Below, one piece after another: positions 1 through 12,905 of a DNA stretch of 64,000 nucleotides. Both the position numbers and the translations under genes were made by a program. Origin of the DNA: Salvator merianae (taxonomy: Eukaryota > Chordata > Lepidosauria > Squamata > Teiidae); contig QVOM02000057.1 of assembly GCA_003586115.2 (NCBI GenBank), forward strand, positions 6,463,689-6,527,688. Direction: 5' to 3'. The notes under the pieces are model-generated. The model was not told the origin of the DNA and ran no database searches. It saw only the letters and a list, made by a program, of their open reading frames with translations. Every line of letters begins with the position of its first letter. The stretch's first letter is position 1.

Positions 1-3000
1 TTCATCCTGGGGGATACCATCAAATTGCACAACCATATTTAAATACAAAGGGGACGGCCCTCCAGGCAAGACAAAGAATACGATTGCTCTGGGAGGGTTG
101 GAACATATCTGCGAGGTTTCCAAGGGTCTTTTCACACTTTCCACCTTGGAATGGTCGAATCCAACCATTCCAAAGGGGAACAGTCCCTGCAGTGCGGCGG
201 CCATCTGGACTGTGAGGGCTGGAACAACCGGGAACCTGGCTTCCAGCACTTGCAGTGCAAACGCTGGCTGCGCCGCCATGACAGCGGCCACGGAAATGTC
301 TCACCACTGCCACGGTGACCAGGGACCCAGCACGCCGTGGACAACAATTTTGTGGTCTACAGCTAGTAGCCATCGGGAGCATCTGCAGACACAACCTACC
401 GCTTGGGGCAAAACATGGACGCACTGTGCTAGCGAGTGTCTGATCACTCACTAGCCCTGAAGTGCGAACAGGCCCCAACTGTACAGACACAAACGTGGTA
501 AAATGATTGGTGGGTAACTTGTACCCAGACCGGCTATCATGTGGCCATCTAGTGGTTGCTGAACCGCCGCTCCTATTAGCCCCAGTCCTCATAGCCAATG
601 GCAAAAATATAAAAATTATTGTTTTTTAAAAAGGAACCGAACTTCAGTATTTGATATTGCTAAAGGACAACTCCCACTATTCTGTGTGGGCTAGCAGCCC
701 TTCGGAAGCTCCTGAACTACACCTCCCAGCATTCTTTGCCAGCTCCACGCGAGAAATTCAGAGAGTCTGGAGCCCGGCAGCCCCTCCTGAGGAAGAGCTG
801 CCAAAGCTCAGCCTGTAGGAGGCAGCCAGGTTCAATCTTTGCCCTCTCTAAAGGAAAGCGTTTCAAGGGGGAACTGAACGTAGCACTTCCTTGACAGGAG
901 GCCAGCTCACATCACTGCACACCAGAAGGGCACGGGCACCTTTTCTACACCATTCCATAGCTGTATTTTTTAAGTCCTTCCTGCTTATTGAGCCCTGACA
1001 CACTGATTCCGAAGATGCTCCTGTGGAAACAAGGAAACAGCTCAGCCTGGAATGAGCTCGGAGTGCAATTGCTCTCGGTGGTTAAATGGAAGGGAAAAAC
1101 GCCATCAGGGAATCCATTATCGGAACCCTCGTCCAACGGACCCGGGGACCACGGGTGTCTTTCCCTAGCCGATTTGCTCGGCGAGGCCCAGCCCGGCACC
1201 TAATCAATTAGCCTCCGTCTCTCTACGAGGGAGCGATCAGAGTAATTAAGGTAAAGATCCCCCCCCCTGCTCCCCTCCATCAGGGAGTTCATGCTGTGCT
1301 AAAGTGCTGAGAGGCAGAAGCAGCGAAAGGAGGCGTTGGCAAAAATAGCTCAGCAACATGTTCCCTTTCCACAAGTTGTACGCCAAATCGAGCACATCCA
1401 CACCGAAAACCGAGCAAACGGGCAAGTGATTTCGCCGCTGCCCCCACTACCAGGGGAAGGACCTCCGGGCTAAAGCGGGGTCCGGTAACGGAACGGCTCC
1501 AAAGTTCTGCAAGTTACTTAAAAACTAGGCTACTCTTCTCCCAGATTTTGCAGACATTAGCCAAACGGGCTACCTCTTCCCAAAATAAGGCTCCTATCCA
1601 CTCTAGATTACATGCTTCGCACCGACCTGTCAGGAGAACATTTAGCTCGGATATTGGTCCAAAGACCCCCAAGGCAGCTCAGAGAACAACCAACCGGATG
1701 CAAAGTCCTAAAATGAATCTACAGACAGCTGCAACCATCAAGGCTTTTGCCAACCGCCAAAGGAGGATCTAAACGGGCCTTTTTGGAGATGCTACTCTAG
1801 GTTTGATGCCTCCAACAAGAAATGGACGTCCTAGCTCAGATTTGGAGGGTGACAGTAAGGAAAACGGAGGGCATAGGGAACAGAGCTCCAGCTGTTGATC
1901 GGACACAGAAGAAAAGAGCCCACAATGCTGTTAAGAGTTCCTGCTTCTGGGACGGTTACCTGCAGCAGTCTTTTACACAATACTGCAGGAATTCCTTTAG
2001 GGATGGAGGAGAAGCAAAAAGCCAGCCTAACCCATTTGTTAATCAGCTCAACGTGTGGGTCGTGGGGCTGCTTCGGGGCCCAGATCACCTCCTGCGCATA
2101 ACCACACTTGGGCAAATGTTAAAGAACGCCCTGGCAGCGACAGAGGAAGCAGTATGTTGAAAGAGGATGTTGGTTAGCTTTTGTGAAAGCTCCTGTGCCA
2201 ATGCTATATTTGGATTTCTTCACCGCCTTTGGGACCTTTCAATTCCAAAGCCCACTCTTGCAGCAGGTTGCCGTTTTCCAAAACACAAGCGTCAGAAGGA
2301 GCTCCCTATGCCATCAAGTCCAGCTTCTTCTACTCAGCACAGGAAATCCAGCTGTTCTAATGCTTGCCCATTTAATCTCCTCTGAAGCAGTCCAGCATGG
2401 GACAGCTCATCATCTAGTTGTAATTGCAGGTGCCTTGTGAACAGCAGAGGGGAGGTCGTTCCACAAAGCAGGGGCTACCACCAGCAAGGCCCAGCTGGGA
2501 GACAGCATTCTGTGTTTTGCGGAAAATACGGTTTTGCACCACACAGAAGCCGGTGGAAATCTCACCACCGCAATACACAGGAAATGACTGTGTAACTTTA
2601 TAAGAAAAATGTCGTCAGATGTTTGCCTATCTAGACTCAGCTAATACAATCACCAACTATACCGTGAAAATGGCATCGAGCTAATGGGTACACAAACAAT
2701 CCGCACGATGTTCTCTGCGATCCAACTAACTAACGCCGTTTATATGGAGTATTTTGACATGGTTTCACCATTAAAATGTTTCTGACTGCTTTTAAAACAA
2801 AGTGCTACGTAACATCATGAAAGCTAAGTTTTAATGGACAAAGTATCTCAGGGCCAGAGGCTCTTTTGAATGAGGCAAGGAATGCTTCCTGGCCGCACTT
2901 ACATTCTGTGAGATCCTTTTCAGGCTTTTAATGTTATACACTCCTTTGCACAATTGTCTTTTGGGAGAATAGGTCTTCAGCTGGCAGATATTACTACAGA

Positions 3001-3154
3001 AAGGATAGGAGAGAGAAACTACGAAAACTGAGAAGAACCATAGAGTGTTACGTTATTGTACTGCGCCAGGCAAAGATTTTAATTTTGTTTATAGATCAAG
3101 TTGTGTCCTGTTCTGCACTCTCAAGGGACAAGCAGAGTGGCTACCCATAAAAAT

Positions 3155-3173
3155 TAATTAATTAATTAATTAA
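3155..3173. repeat. (TTAA)n simple repeat
   Basis: A short run of alternating AATT/TTAA units, about five copies. It is an ordinary microsatellite inside the MARK2 intron. Confidence 0.8.
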
Positions 3174-4288
3174 GGCTAGCAATCCCCAGCAGTGATAAGT
3201 ATAAACTGATTTCTACAGCAAGGAAGTTACCTGTATCTATTCTTATACTAGATCTGAACCCAGATCTGAACCCATTTATAAACGCCAGTTCAGCTGTTCG
3301 ACGCTTGAGCCTACCCTGTCAAATCTCCTCCTTGGGATGCAGCAAAGTTCGACTCTGCTGCACAGCATCCGCGGAGATTTGACCTCCTTCCCTGGTTTCT
3401 GATACCCGCCAGTTTTGCTCTTCCTTTGCACAGAGACCATCCAGTGTGGTTTGCTCAAGGGGCAGAAAAGCAGGGCTGACGGATCTCAGGTCGACAGATG
3501 GGCACACAAACCGACCCTCTGCTTGGCCCTGGCAATGAGGGTAATATGTTAAATGTCTCTTTGCAAGGAAAATGTGTTAAATGCACTGCCTGTAAAGGTT
3601 CCGCTTCAGTGGAAGCCTTTTCGGATTTATAGTGACAGTATTTCTACATTGAGATGTTGGAAATGCCAAGAGGGAAGCCCTGGAGGAGCACAAAGATTAG
3701 CCCCTTCTCCTTCTCCCCGCCCCCCACAAAAAAATTCATCAAGATGCAGCCGTTGTTAAAACTGCAAAGGGTTCTATGTCGCTCAGATGCATTATGGGTA
3801 GGAACTGCAGTGGAATGAAAAAAAGAAACGTTTGCTTGGGAGCAGAAGGTGCTGGAATCATCTGCTGGCACCTATCATAAAAGGACCAGGTAACAGGTAT
3901 CGGAAAACCATCTGCCCGAGCCCCTGAAAAGACGCGACTAGTTGAATGACAATACATGGTTTGGGGGATGATTTACAACCTGAAGTAAAGCGGAGTCCTC
4001 TGCTATAAATGGCCACCAAAGCGTCTCTTTCTTACGGTTCCATCTGAGCAGGCACACAGACTGCAGACATCTTGGGAGGAGTCCACACAGGCACAGCTCC
4101 GTTGCCCCATCCAAATGGGCCGCCCTCCCAAGTCAGCTTGGGGATTGCCGGTCCCGTCCACTTGACTCGCAGTGGTTAATGGGTTAACGGCACCCGCAAG
4201 CCCAATTGGGGAGATAGGGCACCATCAAAGCTGGAAACCCCACTCTGAGGTCAGAACCCCCTGTGCTCCCCCGTGTGGGATCATGGGC

Positions 4289-4341
4289 TCAGGACAGAGT
4301 GTGCGTATGTGTGTGTGAGAGAGAGAGTGTGAGAATGTGAC

Positions 4342-4388
<47 letters not shown>

Positions 4389-4423
4389 ATGAGAGTGTGA
4401 GAGAGAGAGTGTGAGAATGTGAC

Positions 4424-4456
<33 letters not shown>

Positions 4457-4527
4457 AAATATGAGTGTGTGAGAGAGAATGTGTGCGTGAGAATAACAAT
4501 GAGAGTGTGTGTGTGTGTGTGTGTGCT

Positions 4528-4563
<36 letters not shown>
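4289..4563. repeat. Compound GT/GA microsatellite
   Basis: About 270 bp of alternating (GT)n and (GA)n blocks separated by short interruptions such as GAATGTGACT. The block arrangement itself recurs: a GA run, then GAATGTGACTGT, then a GT run, then a GA run. This suggests local slippage plus duplication of a compound unit. It produces open frames of Ser-Leu and His-Thr repeats on the minus strand, which are not genes. Confidence 0.95.
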
Positions 4564-4962
4564 CCCAACCACAATCTCTTGACCTTTTTTTTTTTCCAAA
4601 AAAGCTTTTAAAATAATAGTATAGCTAAAACAGCTTTAATCACCATCGTCATCCTCCTCCTCCTAAATATGATCTTAAAATGAATTCCAGTTAGCAGGAC
4701 ATCACAACCGGATGGCTTTAAAAGGAAAAATTCAAAGAAACAGCCTAGGCATCCGAAGCTTCAAGATGACCAGAAAGGGAAACTGGAAAGAGGAAGAGAA
4801 ATTGAGTCAGCTCCTCGTATCTGCCAAGTTAAGGTTAAGTGCAAAGAAAAGAAAAGCAATCTCTCCTCGCTGAAACACCGTGCAGCTTTAAGTGAGTTGA
4901 GCAACCCTACTGGTGAGACCAATTCATTAGCTACAGGCAGTGGAAGTCCTCCGTCTCCTCTA

Positions 4963-4987
4963 CACGTGTGTGTGTGTGTGGGGGGGC
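4963..4987. repeat. (GT)n / poly-G microsatellite
   Basis: A short GT run followed directly by a run of G. Simple sequence only. Confidence 0.8.
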
Positions 4988-5885
4988 GGTGACGCTTAAA
5001 TTGCCCACTGTAGGAAATCCCTGGGAGCCAAACGAAAAGACCCGTCTAGGTCTGGAAGGGATATTACCCACAAAACTCACCGAGTAATGCTGAGACATGT
5101 TTTCCAGCCTGCACCACCAAGTGGAGACACTGCTTGCCTCCAGATACCGCCCCCCCCCCCCCCGTGCAAGCAGGCTCTCTGCTAACTTCCTCAGCCCTGA
5201 CTATTAGGTTTTTCCTCCAGAGGACCAGGCACCTGTCAAGGTTCAGAAACAAAAAGGTCGGAGCAAGCAGGGGAATCAAATCTGTGGCTGGGGGCCAGGG
5301 AGAGAAAGAAGCAACCCAACCCAAGCAGAGGTTTCTCTTCGATGCAGAACGACTGCTGGCTGCCACACAACAGCTGGAGCATCACCATAAGTGATTAAAA
5401 AGGCGCAAATGGATTATAACCAGGAAAGCTCGCTTGTTGCTCCTGGGAGAAATCAACCATCAGTGGAAAGGAAAGAGACACAAGCAAATCGGAAGGGATG
5501 CTCCAATCTCCTTCGATGCAAAAGGTTCAGGAGGGCCGCAAAGCAGCCGGAAGTCACCACCTGCTTCTGCAGCAAGTGCACAAGACTGGAAAGATTTCAT
5601 CCATCCTACATACTGGGGGCTTGGGCTGAGAGCCTAAGTTTCCCGGCACGCAAGCACAGAATATGGAGCGGACTCAGTTGCCTTTGGCTCTCAGGGTACT
5701 TCACTGTATTATCCAGGGATCAGTGGAAGACTGGAGGAGATGGGATGGGAGGAACCTTGTATGGAGGAAATGGGAGGGTGAAAAATCAAAGCATCACCAC
5801 CATTGGGAAGGAAGTGCTGTTCACCAGATGCCAGCTACAAGATCAGCATCTCCGCTGTTTCAACATGTTTAGTAGAAGAGATAAG

Positions 5886-6104
5886 AATCTAAGAGGAGTG
5901 CTGCTGGATCAGGCCACAGCCCGTCTAGTCCAGCATCCCATCTCACACAGCGGCCCACCAATTGCTTCTGGGCATCTCAAGCAGGAGACGAAGGCAAAAC
6001 CTTCACTTGCTCTTGAAACCCTGTATCCTGCCTGTCTCTCCACCCTGGAGGTGGTACTTGGGCATCCATTCTAGTAGCCATTGAAACACTGTTCCTCCAT
6101 GAAT
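5886..6104 (-). mobile_element. CR1-like LINE 3' tail fragment (family A)
   Basis: The segment carries the diagnostic end of a repeat found about a dozen times in this window. It begins with AAGAGGAG, then CTGCTGGATCAGGCCACAG, followed by a block about GTCCAGCATCCC, and ends near TAGTAGCCATTGA. Read on the minus strand it ends with a tail typical of CR1-like non-LTR elements. Only the 3' end is present, as expected for 5'-truncated insertions. It abuts a second copy at 6105. Confidence 0.75.
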
Positions 6105-6710
6105 TAAGAGGAGCCCTGCTGGATCAGGCCACAGCCTGTCTAGTCCAGCAGCCGGTCTCACGCAGTGGCCCACCAGTTGCTTCTGGGCAGCTCAAGCAGA
6201 GGACGAAGGCAAAACTCTCACCTGCACCCAACTCCCTGCAAATGGGCTTCACAGGCATCCTGCCTGTCTTTCCAACCTGGAGGCAGTACCTAGGCATCCA
6301 TTCTAGTAGCCATTGATACACCTGATCTCCATGAATCTGTCTAACCCTTTCTTAAATCCATCCAGGCTGGCTGCTGTCACCACCTCTTCTGGTAGTAAAT
6401 TCTACAGACCGATGACCCTCTGGGTGAAAAAATACTTCCCCTTGTTGGTCCCCCGATGGTCATGACTTTTCTCTATCCACTTTCTCCACACCATGCATGA
6501 TTTTCCAAGCTTCAATGAGGCCCCCTCTCAAACGCCGTCTTTCAAGGCTGAAGAGACTTAGACATTGCAGCTTAACCTTGTCAGGGAGGTATTCCAGCCC
6601 CTTGATCATTCTGGTTGCCCTTTTCTGCACCTGGCTGTCAAGGCAGCCTGTCCCACTGTGGAACACACTGTACCATTCAGCTGGAACTAGCTTCCCTTCC
6701 AGTCTCACCC
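6105..6710 (-). mobile_element. CR1-like LINE fragment with reverse-transcriptase C-terminal coding remnant
   Basis: This is a longer copy of the same family. At about 6460-6708 the minus strand still reads through a C-terminal reverse-transcriptase block with QKRATRMIKGLEYLPDKVKL and LFSLERRRLRGGLIEAWKI, which are hallmark residues of CR1/L2-clade ORF2 proteins. The tail with CCTGCTGGATCAGGCCACAG follows at 6115-6136. It ties the short tails elsewhere in the window to an autonomous LINE. No intact ORF remains. Confidence 0.85.
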
Positions 6711-9304
6711 CCTAAATCCAGTTTTGCTTTGTGGAGTGACAGAGAATTAGTCACCACCTCCTATAGGACTTCAGAAATTTCTCACTGTCTCCTTATCTAC
6801 CAGCTGAACAAAACGGCTCTTTCACTCATTACCTAGAGGCATTGCTTGTAGACCTGGTAAACATCTCCAGAATGTCCTCCTCCGGACCACATTCAAATTC
6901 ATCCCTTTTCAAACGAGACTCGAAACAAACGCGAAATTAAATGCTGAGAAGAGCTAGCGTGCGGAAGCGTCTCAGTCTCACTGCCTTCATTTTCAGGCAC
7001 GCCGCTGAGCCGTTAAGGCTTACTTCTGAACTAATTGCTATACTGCCACAAGCTTTCCTTATGCTGCACCTTCTGCAACCCCTGGTACCTGAAGGCATGT
7101 GAATCCATCCATACACGTGGTCCTAAACAAAGCCAGCAATTGGGGAAGAAAATCCAGCTGCCAAAGCGAAACATTCTGTGGCCCATAAGAACCGTATTGA
7201 CGGATAATGTACAGAGCAGACTGAGAGGGGTGAGGAAGGACAGAGAGAGGGAGAGGGAACACTCATTCATGGGGTTTTAATTAAAAGTAGATTTACACAC
7301 AGAGGGCACTTTGCCCCCCCCCCACCAACAAAAGCTCTGGAATGTTCAATTTGGCACTGGTTCCCGGAACATTTTGTATTCCTGGCCCCAGGAACCAAAG
7401 GGAGCCCCCTGCTCCGGGGAAATCCTAACCTATTCATGCCTGGCATTTACTGCAGCTGCCTCAACCGCTCGCAGGCCGTGAGGAAAAGGACAGTAGAAGA
7501 GAAGGAATACGCAGCTCAAGGCACTGCTGGGTCTGTGCACCAGGGGTCTTGAACCACAGACCTCTGGATGTTCCCAGATTACAACTCCCAGGGGAGCATG
7601 CAACCTTAATCCTAACGTGCTGGGACCGGCGTGCAATGTTGGCAGCAGCTGAGCTAAGGACTCAAAATAAGAGTCTTGCAAGGAGGGCCACAGTGCCCAG
7701 AAGCAATGCCACCAAAGAGCCCAATGAGGTCATCCAAACTCGCTCTCTCCCGCTCAGCAAAGTCTTCGATGGAAGCCAGGCCTGTGTCATTCTTTATTTG
7801 GCAGAAGAGGCAGCAGAAAGAAAATCAAGAGGACCCTGGCTTGCTTAATATTCCCTGGTGAATCGGCAGTTAGGACCTGAACCCTGTTTATGGCCTAACT
7901 TACCATTTTACGGCGACACATAAATCAAGGCCAATTTGTACCGCTAGGGCTTTAGCTGTGTAACAGAGGCCCACAAACTCTGGCACAGGGTGAGCAATTT
8001 ATAGCAGTTAATAAATCTGAGGAAAATGTAAGTATCGCACCGGGAGGCACAAGAAGGATTCCCCCATCAGCTAAAAGGCTTCACTGAAGACTTAGCGCCC
8101 AGGGTACTCTCAAGAACCACCACTCGGGTGAGATAAAGGACCACAAAGGGTCCAAAATGTACTTGCAACATAGCTGCAGCTCAGACTTCCCCACTGGGTA
8201 TTTACTATACTCTCCTTCACTGTTACACAAAGTTCCCCTTCTATCAAGCACAGCCTGCAAGTCCGAGGCGCTTTCAAAAGAAAAACCAACCAACCCTGAT
8301 CTCCTCCTCCAAGACCAACTCTGTAGTTCCAGAAAAAGAAACAGAACAGCAGTCATTATCGGAACTGGCTTGACCAGTCTGGCAAGAGAGAAAACCCTGC
8401 CCTCCTCCTTCTCCACCCTCCCGATGAAAAGCAAAGGGAGTGGGTAGAGAACCATCTCTCCATAAAGGCTCAAGGAAAGACACGCCACAAAGGTGCCCAT
8501 GAGATGCCCAGCCGGGCCACTTTCAACCGCCACAGCGGCCCGCTGAAACAGAAAGGAGCGAAAGAAAAAGGAGACGAGAAAAGAGGTAGAAATAAGCTGC
8601 TGTAATCCAGAAGGCAACCCTTTTCGGACCTACCATTACACATTCCTAGTACGACTCCTCAAAAGTGATAGTGGGAGAGAGGAGGAAGAGGAAAATAGCT
8701 GAAAAGATGGACCACCCCAAAGAGAATTATACCAACGGAAGCACTGGAAGGTCGCAAGGAAAAATACCACAGACAAGGGAAGACGTGCTTTCTAGGCATC
8801 GAGGGCTGAGCAACTCTATGGGTATCCAAGCTTGGCTGCCAAAGGTTAACCCCCCATCCCTGCTACAGACCTGTCAATCATTCTAGTGTTCAGCCTCCCA
8901 TCTTGGGATCAAGATCTTTCCCACCAACCTGCGCAGTTGTCATGAGCCTCGGTCCAAACATGCAAGCATTAAAGTTTCAGCCTTTTTCTTCACCTGCTTT
9001 TGACCCAGCACAAAGTATGAGGCCCTTGATCTCTTCCAAAACACTAGGCCTCAGTTATATGTCCCACTGGCTACTAGAGGACCCCTGTCCTCCATAAAAT
9101 ACACCTATCGAGCAAGGGTTATCGACGTTACATCCAGCTCGTCTTCCAAAGAAGTTAGAGCAAAGTGCTTCCCTCTTGCAAGCAGCCCACGCACTCAAGA
9201 CAACCTTAGCTTTGTCTGGCAAACGGCATTACAGAATTTCGGGCCAAATTCTGTTCTTGTAATGCCTTCGCGGGGGGAGGGGGGGGCAAAATCTCTCTCT
9301 ATCT

Positions 9305-9602
9305 GTTATTATTGGCCCTATTCTCAGTTGTGCAAGAAGGAAGGACTAGAAACAATGGGATGAAAATTCAAGGGAGTGGATACAGGCTAGATATTAGGAA
9401 AAGCTTCCTGACCATAAGGGCAATCAGTCACTGGAACAGGTTGCCACAGGAGGTGGTGGGCTCTCCTTCGCTGGAGGTCTTCGAGAAGAGGCTGGACAGT
9501 TATCTGTCTGGGATGCTTTAGTGAATCCTGCATTGAGCAGGGGGTTGGACTCGATGACCCTAGAGGTCCCTTCCAACTCTATGATTCTATGATTCTATGA
9601 TT
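9305..9602 (+). mobile_element. CR1 LINE 3' end (family B) with (ATTCTATG)n terminus
   Basis: The plus strand reads QEGRTRNNGMKIQGSGYRLD, then SHWNRLPQEVVGSPSLEVF, which is the end of a CR1 ORF2 protein. A stop and the tail TTGGACTCGATGACC follow, then CCTTCCAACTCTATGATTCT, and the element ends in short ATTCTATG tandem copies. That 8-bp terminal repeat is diagnostic of amniote CR1. The copy is 5' truncated and non-autonomous. Confidence 0.92.
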
Positions 9603-11185
9603 ATCCTGTAACGTGCGATGCACAGCAATAGAGCTAAGAAAATATTTAAGAAAAATCCAAAGGATGAACGCAAAGACATGAACGACAAGAGTATTTTTCA
9701 TCTGCTTCCCTGTCTCCCTTAAACCCTGCTGACCCTGGCTGGGAGAAAACAGCGGTAGGGTCAGTTTAAGTGAAACAAGGGCAGCGTTGTAAGGGCTTCT
9801 CCCTAAAAGGTAGAATCGAAGACTAGTCTCTCAAAACCACTGCTCTGCAGTTGGAGGAAGGAAGGCGACCACGTAGGCCTGCTTATCTAGGAAGATTCAG
9901 TTGTATCAGAAGCCTCAGAACCTCTAAGCAAGTGGATCAGACCTTCCCCAGGGACAGCATTTTCAATCGATGAAGGGAGATTCGTATTATTAGATTATAC
10001 AATAACAAGATTTTAACTCCGGGTATGCAAAGATTTAAAAAAACCACTGCAAGCAAGTCAAAGAAAGAAAAGCTCCCCTCCCCTTTGCTTGGATTCTGCA
10101 AGCGAGACTGACCAAATGGACGCTTGTAAAAAGCCCTAGAAATACATCCTATGCTTGAAAGCAGAATATTTCCCCCACGGGTTAAAGCTTGAGTTTGGAG
10201 GCCGATCCAGTCGGAAGGACAAAATATATATATCAGGAAAAAAACAAAGACGCTAGTTCTCCAACTAAGTATCTAAATGGCAACTGCGAGTTCCTCCACC
10301 TCCTTTCCAAACTAATTTAAGCCGAGGAAAGAAAGGGGGAAGATTACTTTTTTATCAGTCATGGTTAAATGTCAGCCAAATTTAGTTATTTTTCAACAAT
10401 CCTTTGGAAATAACGAAGGTGGTGAGAGCAGAAACGTGGCTTTCCTAGCAGGGCGGGTGGTCTGGCGTTCCTATGGCTTTTAGGCTCTCATTTATTCCAA
10501 CGAAGGCAGGAAGGGCTTGAAAAGAACAGTACCGAGCTGCAGATTCAAGCCTTTTGTGTGGGCTTCTTCCCTCTCCACAACTTCCTTGCACTACCCTTAA
10601 CATAAGGGATGCTGGGGATATATTTAGTCCACTGTTATCTTATTTCCAAGTTACCCATCCTTTCCAGGCCTGTTGCTAAGACACATGCACACGGGCAGCA
10701 CAGAAGGGAGAGAGGAGGCCGGGATCCGAAGTTACAGGGCGTCAGGGGAGCGCCAACTCTCACCCGGGGCCAAGAGGAGGAAAATAAAGCGGGTGGCCGC
10801 GTGGCGGACCGTCCCGGGCAGGAGGTGCTGCTCGTGACCCGGAGGGTCCGGGGAAAACTCACCGCAGGAGAAGAGAGTAAAGCCAGCGGGTGAAGGCTCA
10901 TCAGGAAGGAATTCAAGGCCTCCCAGGCCTGGCTCCCACAGGTGGTGTTTTCAAGGAACCACCTCTTCCCTGCAATCGGCCAGGCACGTCACGGGAGCGC
11001 CCGCCGCCTTTGCAGAACAGGATCACCTGCTGCAGCCAGCCCCGCCCCACCGTTTGACTACCTTCACAGGAGGCAGGGCTGGAGAGAGAGGCAGGCGGAG
11101 GCAATCATACACTGAACAGCAAAGGGCGGCCCTCGATCCTGGCTTAAGCAAAGGGCTCGTGCAGGTATGCTACTGAGGCCCCCAG

Positions 11186-11240
11186 ACTACAGCTCCCAGC
11201 ATTCCACAGCAGCCCTACTGGGGCTGGCATAGAATGCTGG
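11186..11240. repeat. Palindromic repeat remnant with ACTACAGCTCCCAGCATTCC
   Basis: The motif ACTACAGCTCCCAGCATTCC is followed about 25 bp later by its partial inverted copy GAATGCTGGGA. The same motif recurs across the window and is discussed as a dispersed inverted-repeat family in the findings. Confidence 0.55.
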
Positions 11241-11854
11241 GAATGGAATGGTGAGAGATGCTATTCAGGAACATCTGGAACACTTGCCATTTCAGACCCT
11301 TGGCTTAACCTCCCAGAAACAGCTTTTTGTTTCTTTAAACAGTTGCTACGACGCTGTCCATATGCTGCCACACCAAACGACTTCTCAAAGCTTTGTAGAA
11401 ATTAAAACCACAATTCAGGGCTACCTAGCCCTTTGAGAGGGCCGTGGTGCTGCCAAAATAGCACAGATCCTGACGCTTCCAAACAGAACTTTCTGGCCCC
11501 TCTCATTTTGCAGGAACCTGGAGAATCATTGTTTTCCAGGGTTGAATTTGTGAATATGTGAGTATCAGAACCATCTTCTCTTCACGTATGGCAAGAAATG
11601 GTCACAAACGCCCTCATAGAAAGAGGTAAAACTTAATAAAACCACGAATAATAAGGAAAAGCTATATTCCAATCAGAAGTTAACAAAAGCAATACGGCAG
11701 CCCACTACAAAAGTTAACACACTCTTTTTTCTAAAAATGAGCTTCTGTATCAACAGTCAACAATTGTTAGCTCATTTGACACCAGAAACATGCAAAATGC
11801 TGTGTTGGATTAGACCAGAAGTCCACCTAGACCACCAGCCTGTTCCTGCAGTAA

Positions 11855-12033
11855 GAGCCAGCTTTAAGAACAGATTAGACAGATTCATGAAGGTTAGGTG
11901 TACAACGGCTACTAGATAAATGCCACGGTTCTGCTTGAGATGCCCAGAAGCAAATGGTGGAAGCCATGTGAGACAGGATGCTAGAGTAGATGGGCCATGG
12001 CCTGATCCAGCAGGGCTCCTCTTAGGTACTTTT
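11855..12033 (+). mobile_element. CR1-like LINE 3' tail fragment (family A)
   Basis: The plus strand reads AAGAACAGATTAGACAGATT, encoding KNRLDRFMKV, then TGCTTGAGATGCCCAGAAGC and the terminal TGATCCAGCAGGGCTCCTCT. This is the same tail as at 27.6-28.3 kb and 38.6-39.1 kb, in the sense orientation. It is truncated at its 5' end and degraded. Confidence 0.8.
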
Positions 12034-12769
12034 ATCCCTTACAATAGCCCAGTGGGGTAGGTTAGGCTAGGTGTGACTCTCCCCAAATGAGAGATTTAAA
12101 TTCCATGTATCAACTCCAGCCTCAATCCTTGGCCACTGATCCTATATTCTGGGGCAACTTCTGTAGGGCCACAGACTCTTCCCCCACAGGTTCCTACTTT
12201 GGTTCCTGGGTGCACTGAGCAGAGAGCAGGCCAGAACCACTTTGCACAGAGGCACGCTCTGAAAAGGGAGACAAAAGAGAAAGTGGAACAGGAAGAGCCC
12301 TGTAGAAACAATGAGAAACGAAAGACCACGGGGACTTGAGAACTGATTTCTAGCAACCCTCTGATGCAGGGAGACGGACAGGCTCGCACACCTAAGAAGT
12401 CCCCTTTCGGTTTAGAAACCGCAGGCTTAACCAGTTAAAGGACCCGATGGATTGTGAAAGCAAGCCAACGGGTGCCTCACATGCGGGCAGGCAGACACCT
12501 CTGCAACCAGAAGCAGCAGCAAGCAATGGCAGCAGAAAATAGGGCACCAGATTCAAAGAGACGTTGAAGAGAGAAGCAATGCAGGATGGAGTCTCTGGAT
12601 TTCCATCACCCTGGCAATGCTGAATCTATGATGTGCCACCACTGCTGAATGCAAGTTGAGAAGTACCAGGCGTGGGTCAGGTTGGACTTGGCTGCCCAAA
12701 CCTAATCAGGACCTGCACCGGAAATGCCCAACCACACACGTGGTCCTACAAAACAGAAGAAGAGAGCCA

Positions 12770-12905
12770 CAATGGTCAACTGCCATCTCTCAGGGATTTC
12801 GATGGGATCTTCCCAACCCTGCTGGAGATGCACATGAACCTGGGTCTTCCCATATGCATAGCAGCGACTCTGCCACTGAAGCATGCTCCTCTATTTCATC
12901 TACCA
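12770..12905 (-). mobile_element. tRNA-derived SINE remnant
   Basis: The block with CCTGCTGGAGATG, GAACCTGGGTCTTCCCATAT and CTCTGCCACTGAAGCATG reads, on the minus strand, as a degraded tRNA-like promoter with a box-B-like region preceded by a D-arm-like region. This layout is typical of reptile tRNA SINEs. The copy is old and short, so the family name is uncertain. Confidence 0.5.

Noticed and set aside
20..604. 194-codon minus-strand open frame at the left edge
   Set aside because: No domain resemblance. It could be degraded repeat sequence, but I could not name a family.
4225..4599. Ser-Leu and His-Thr repeat open frames
   Set aside because: These are translations of the GA/GT microsatellite.
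8081..8617. 178-codon minus-strand open frame in the MARK2 intron
   Set aside because: No recognisable motif, a skewed Phe/Leu/Ser-rich composition and no splice or promoter context.
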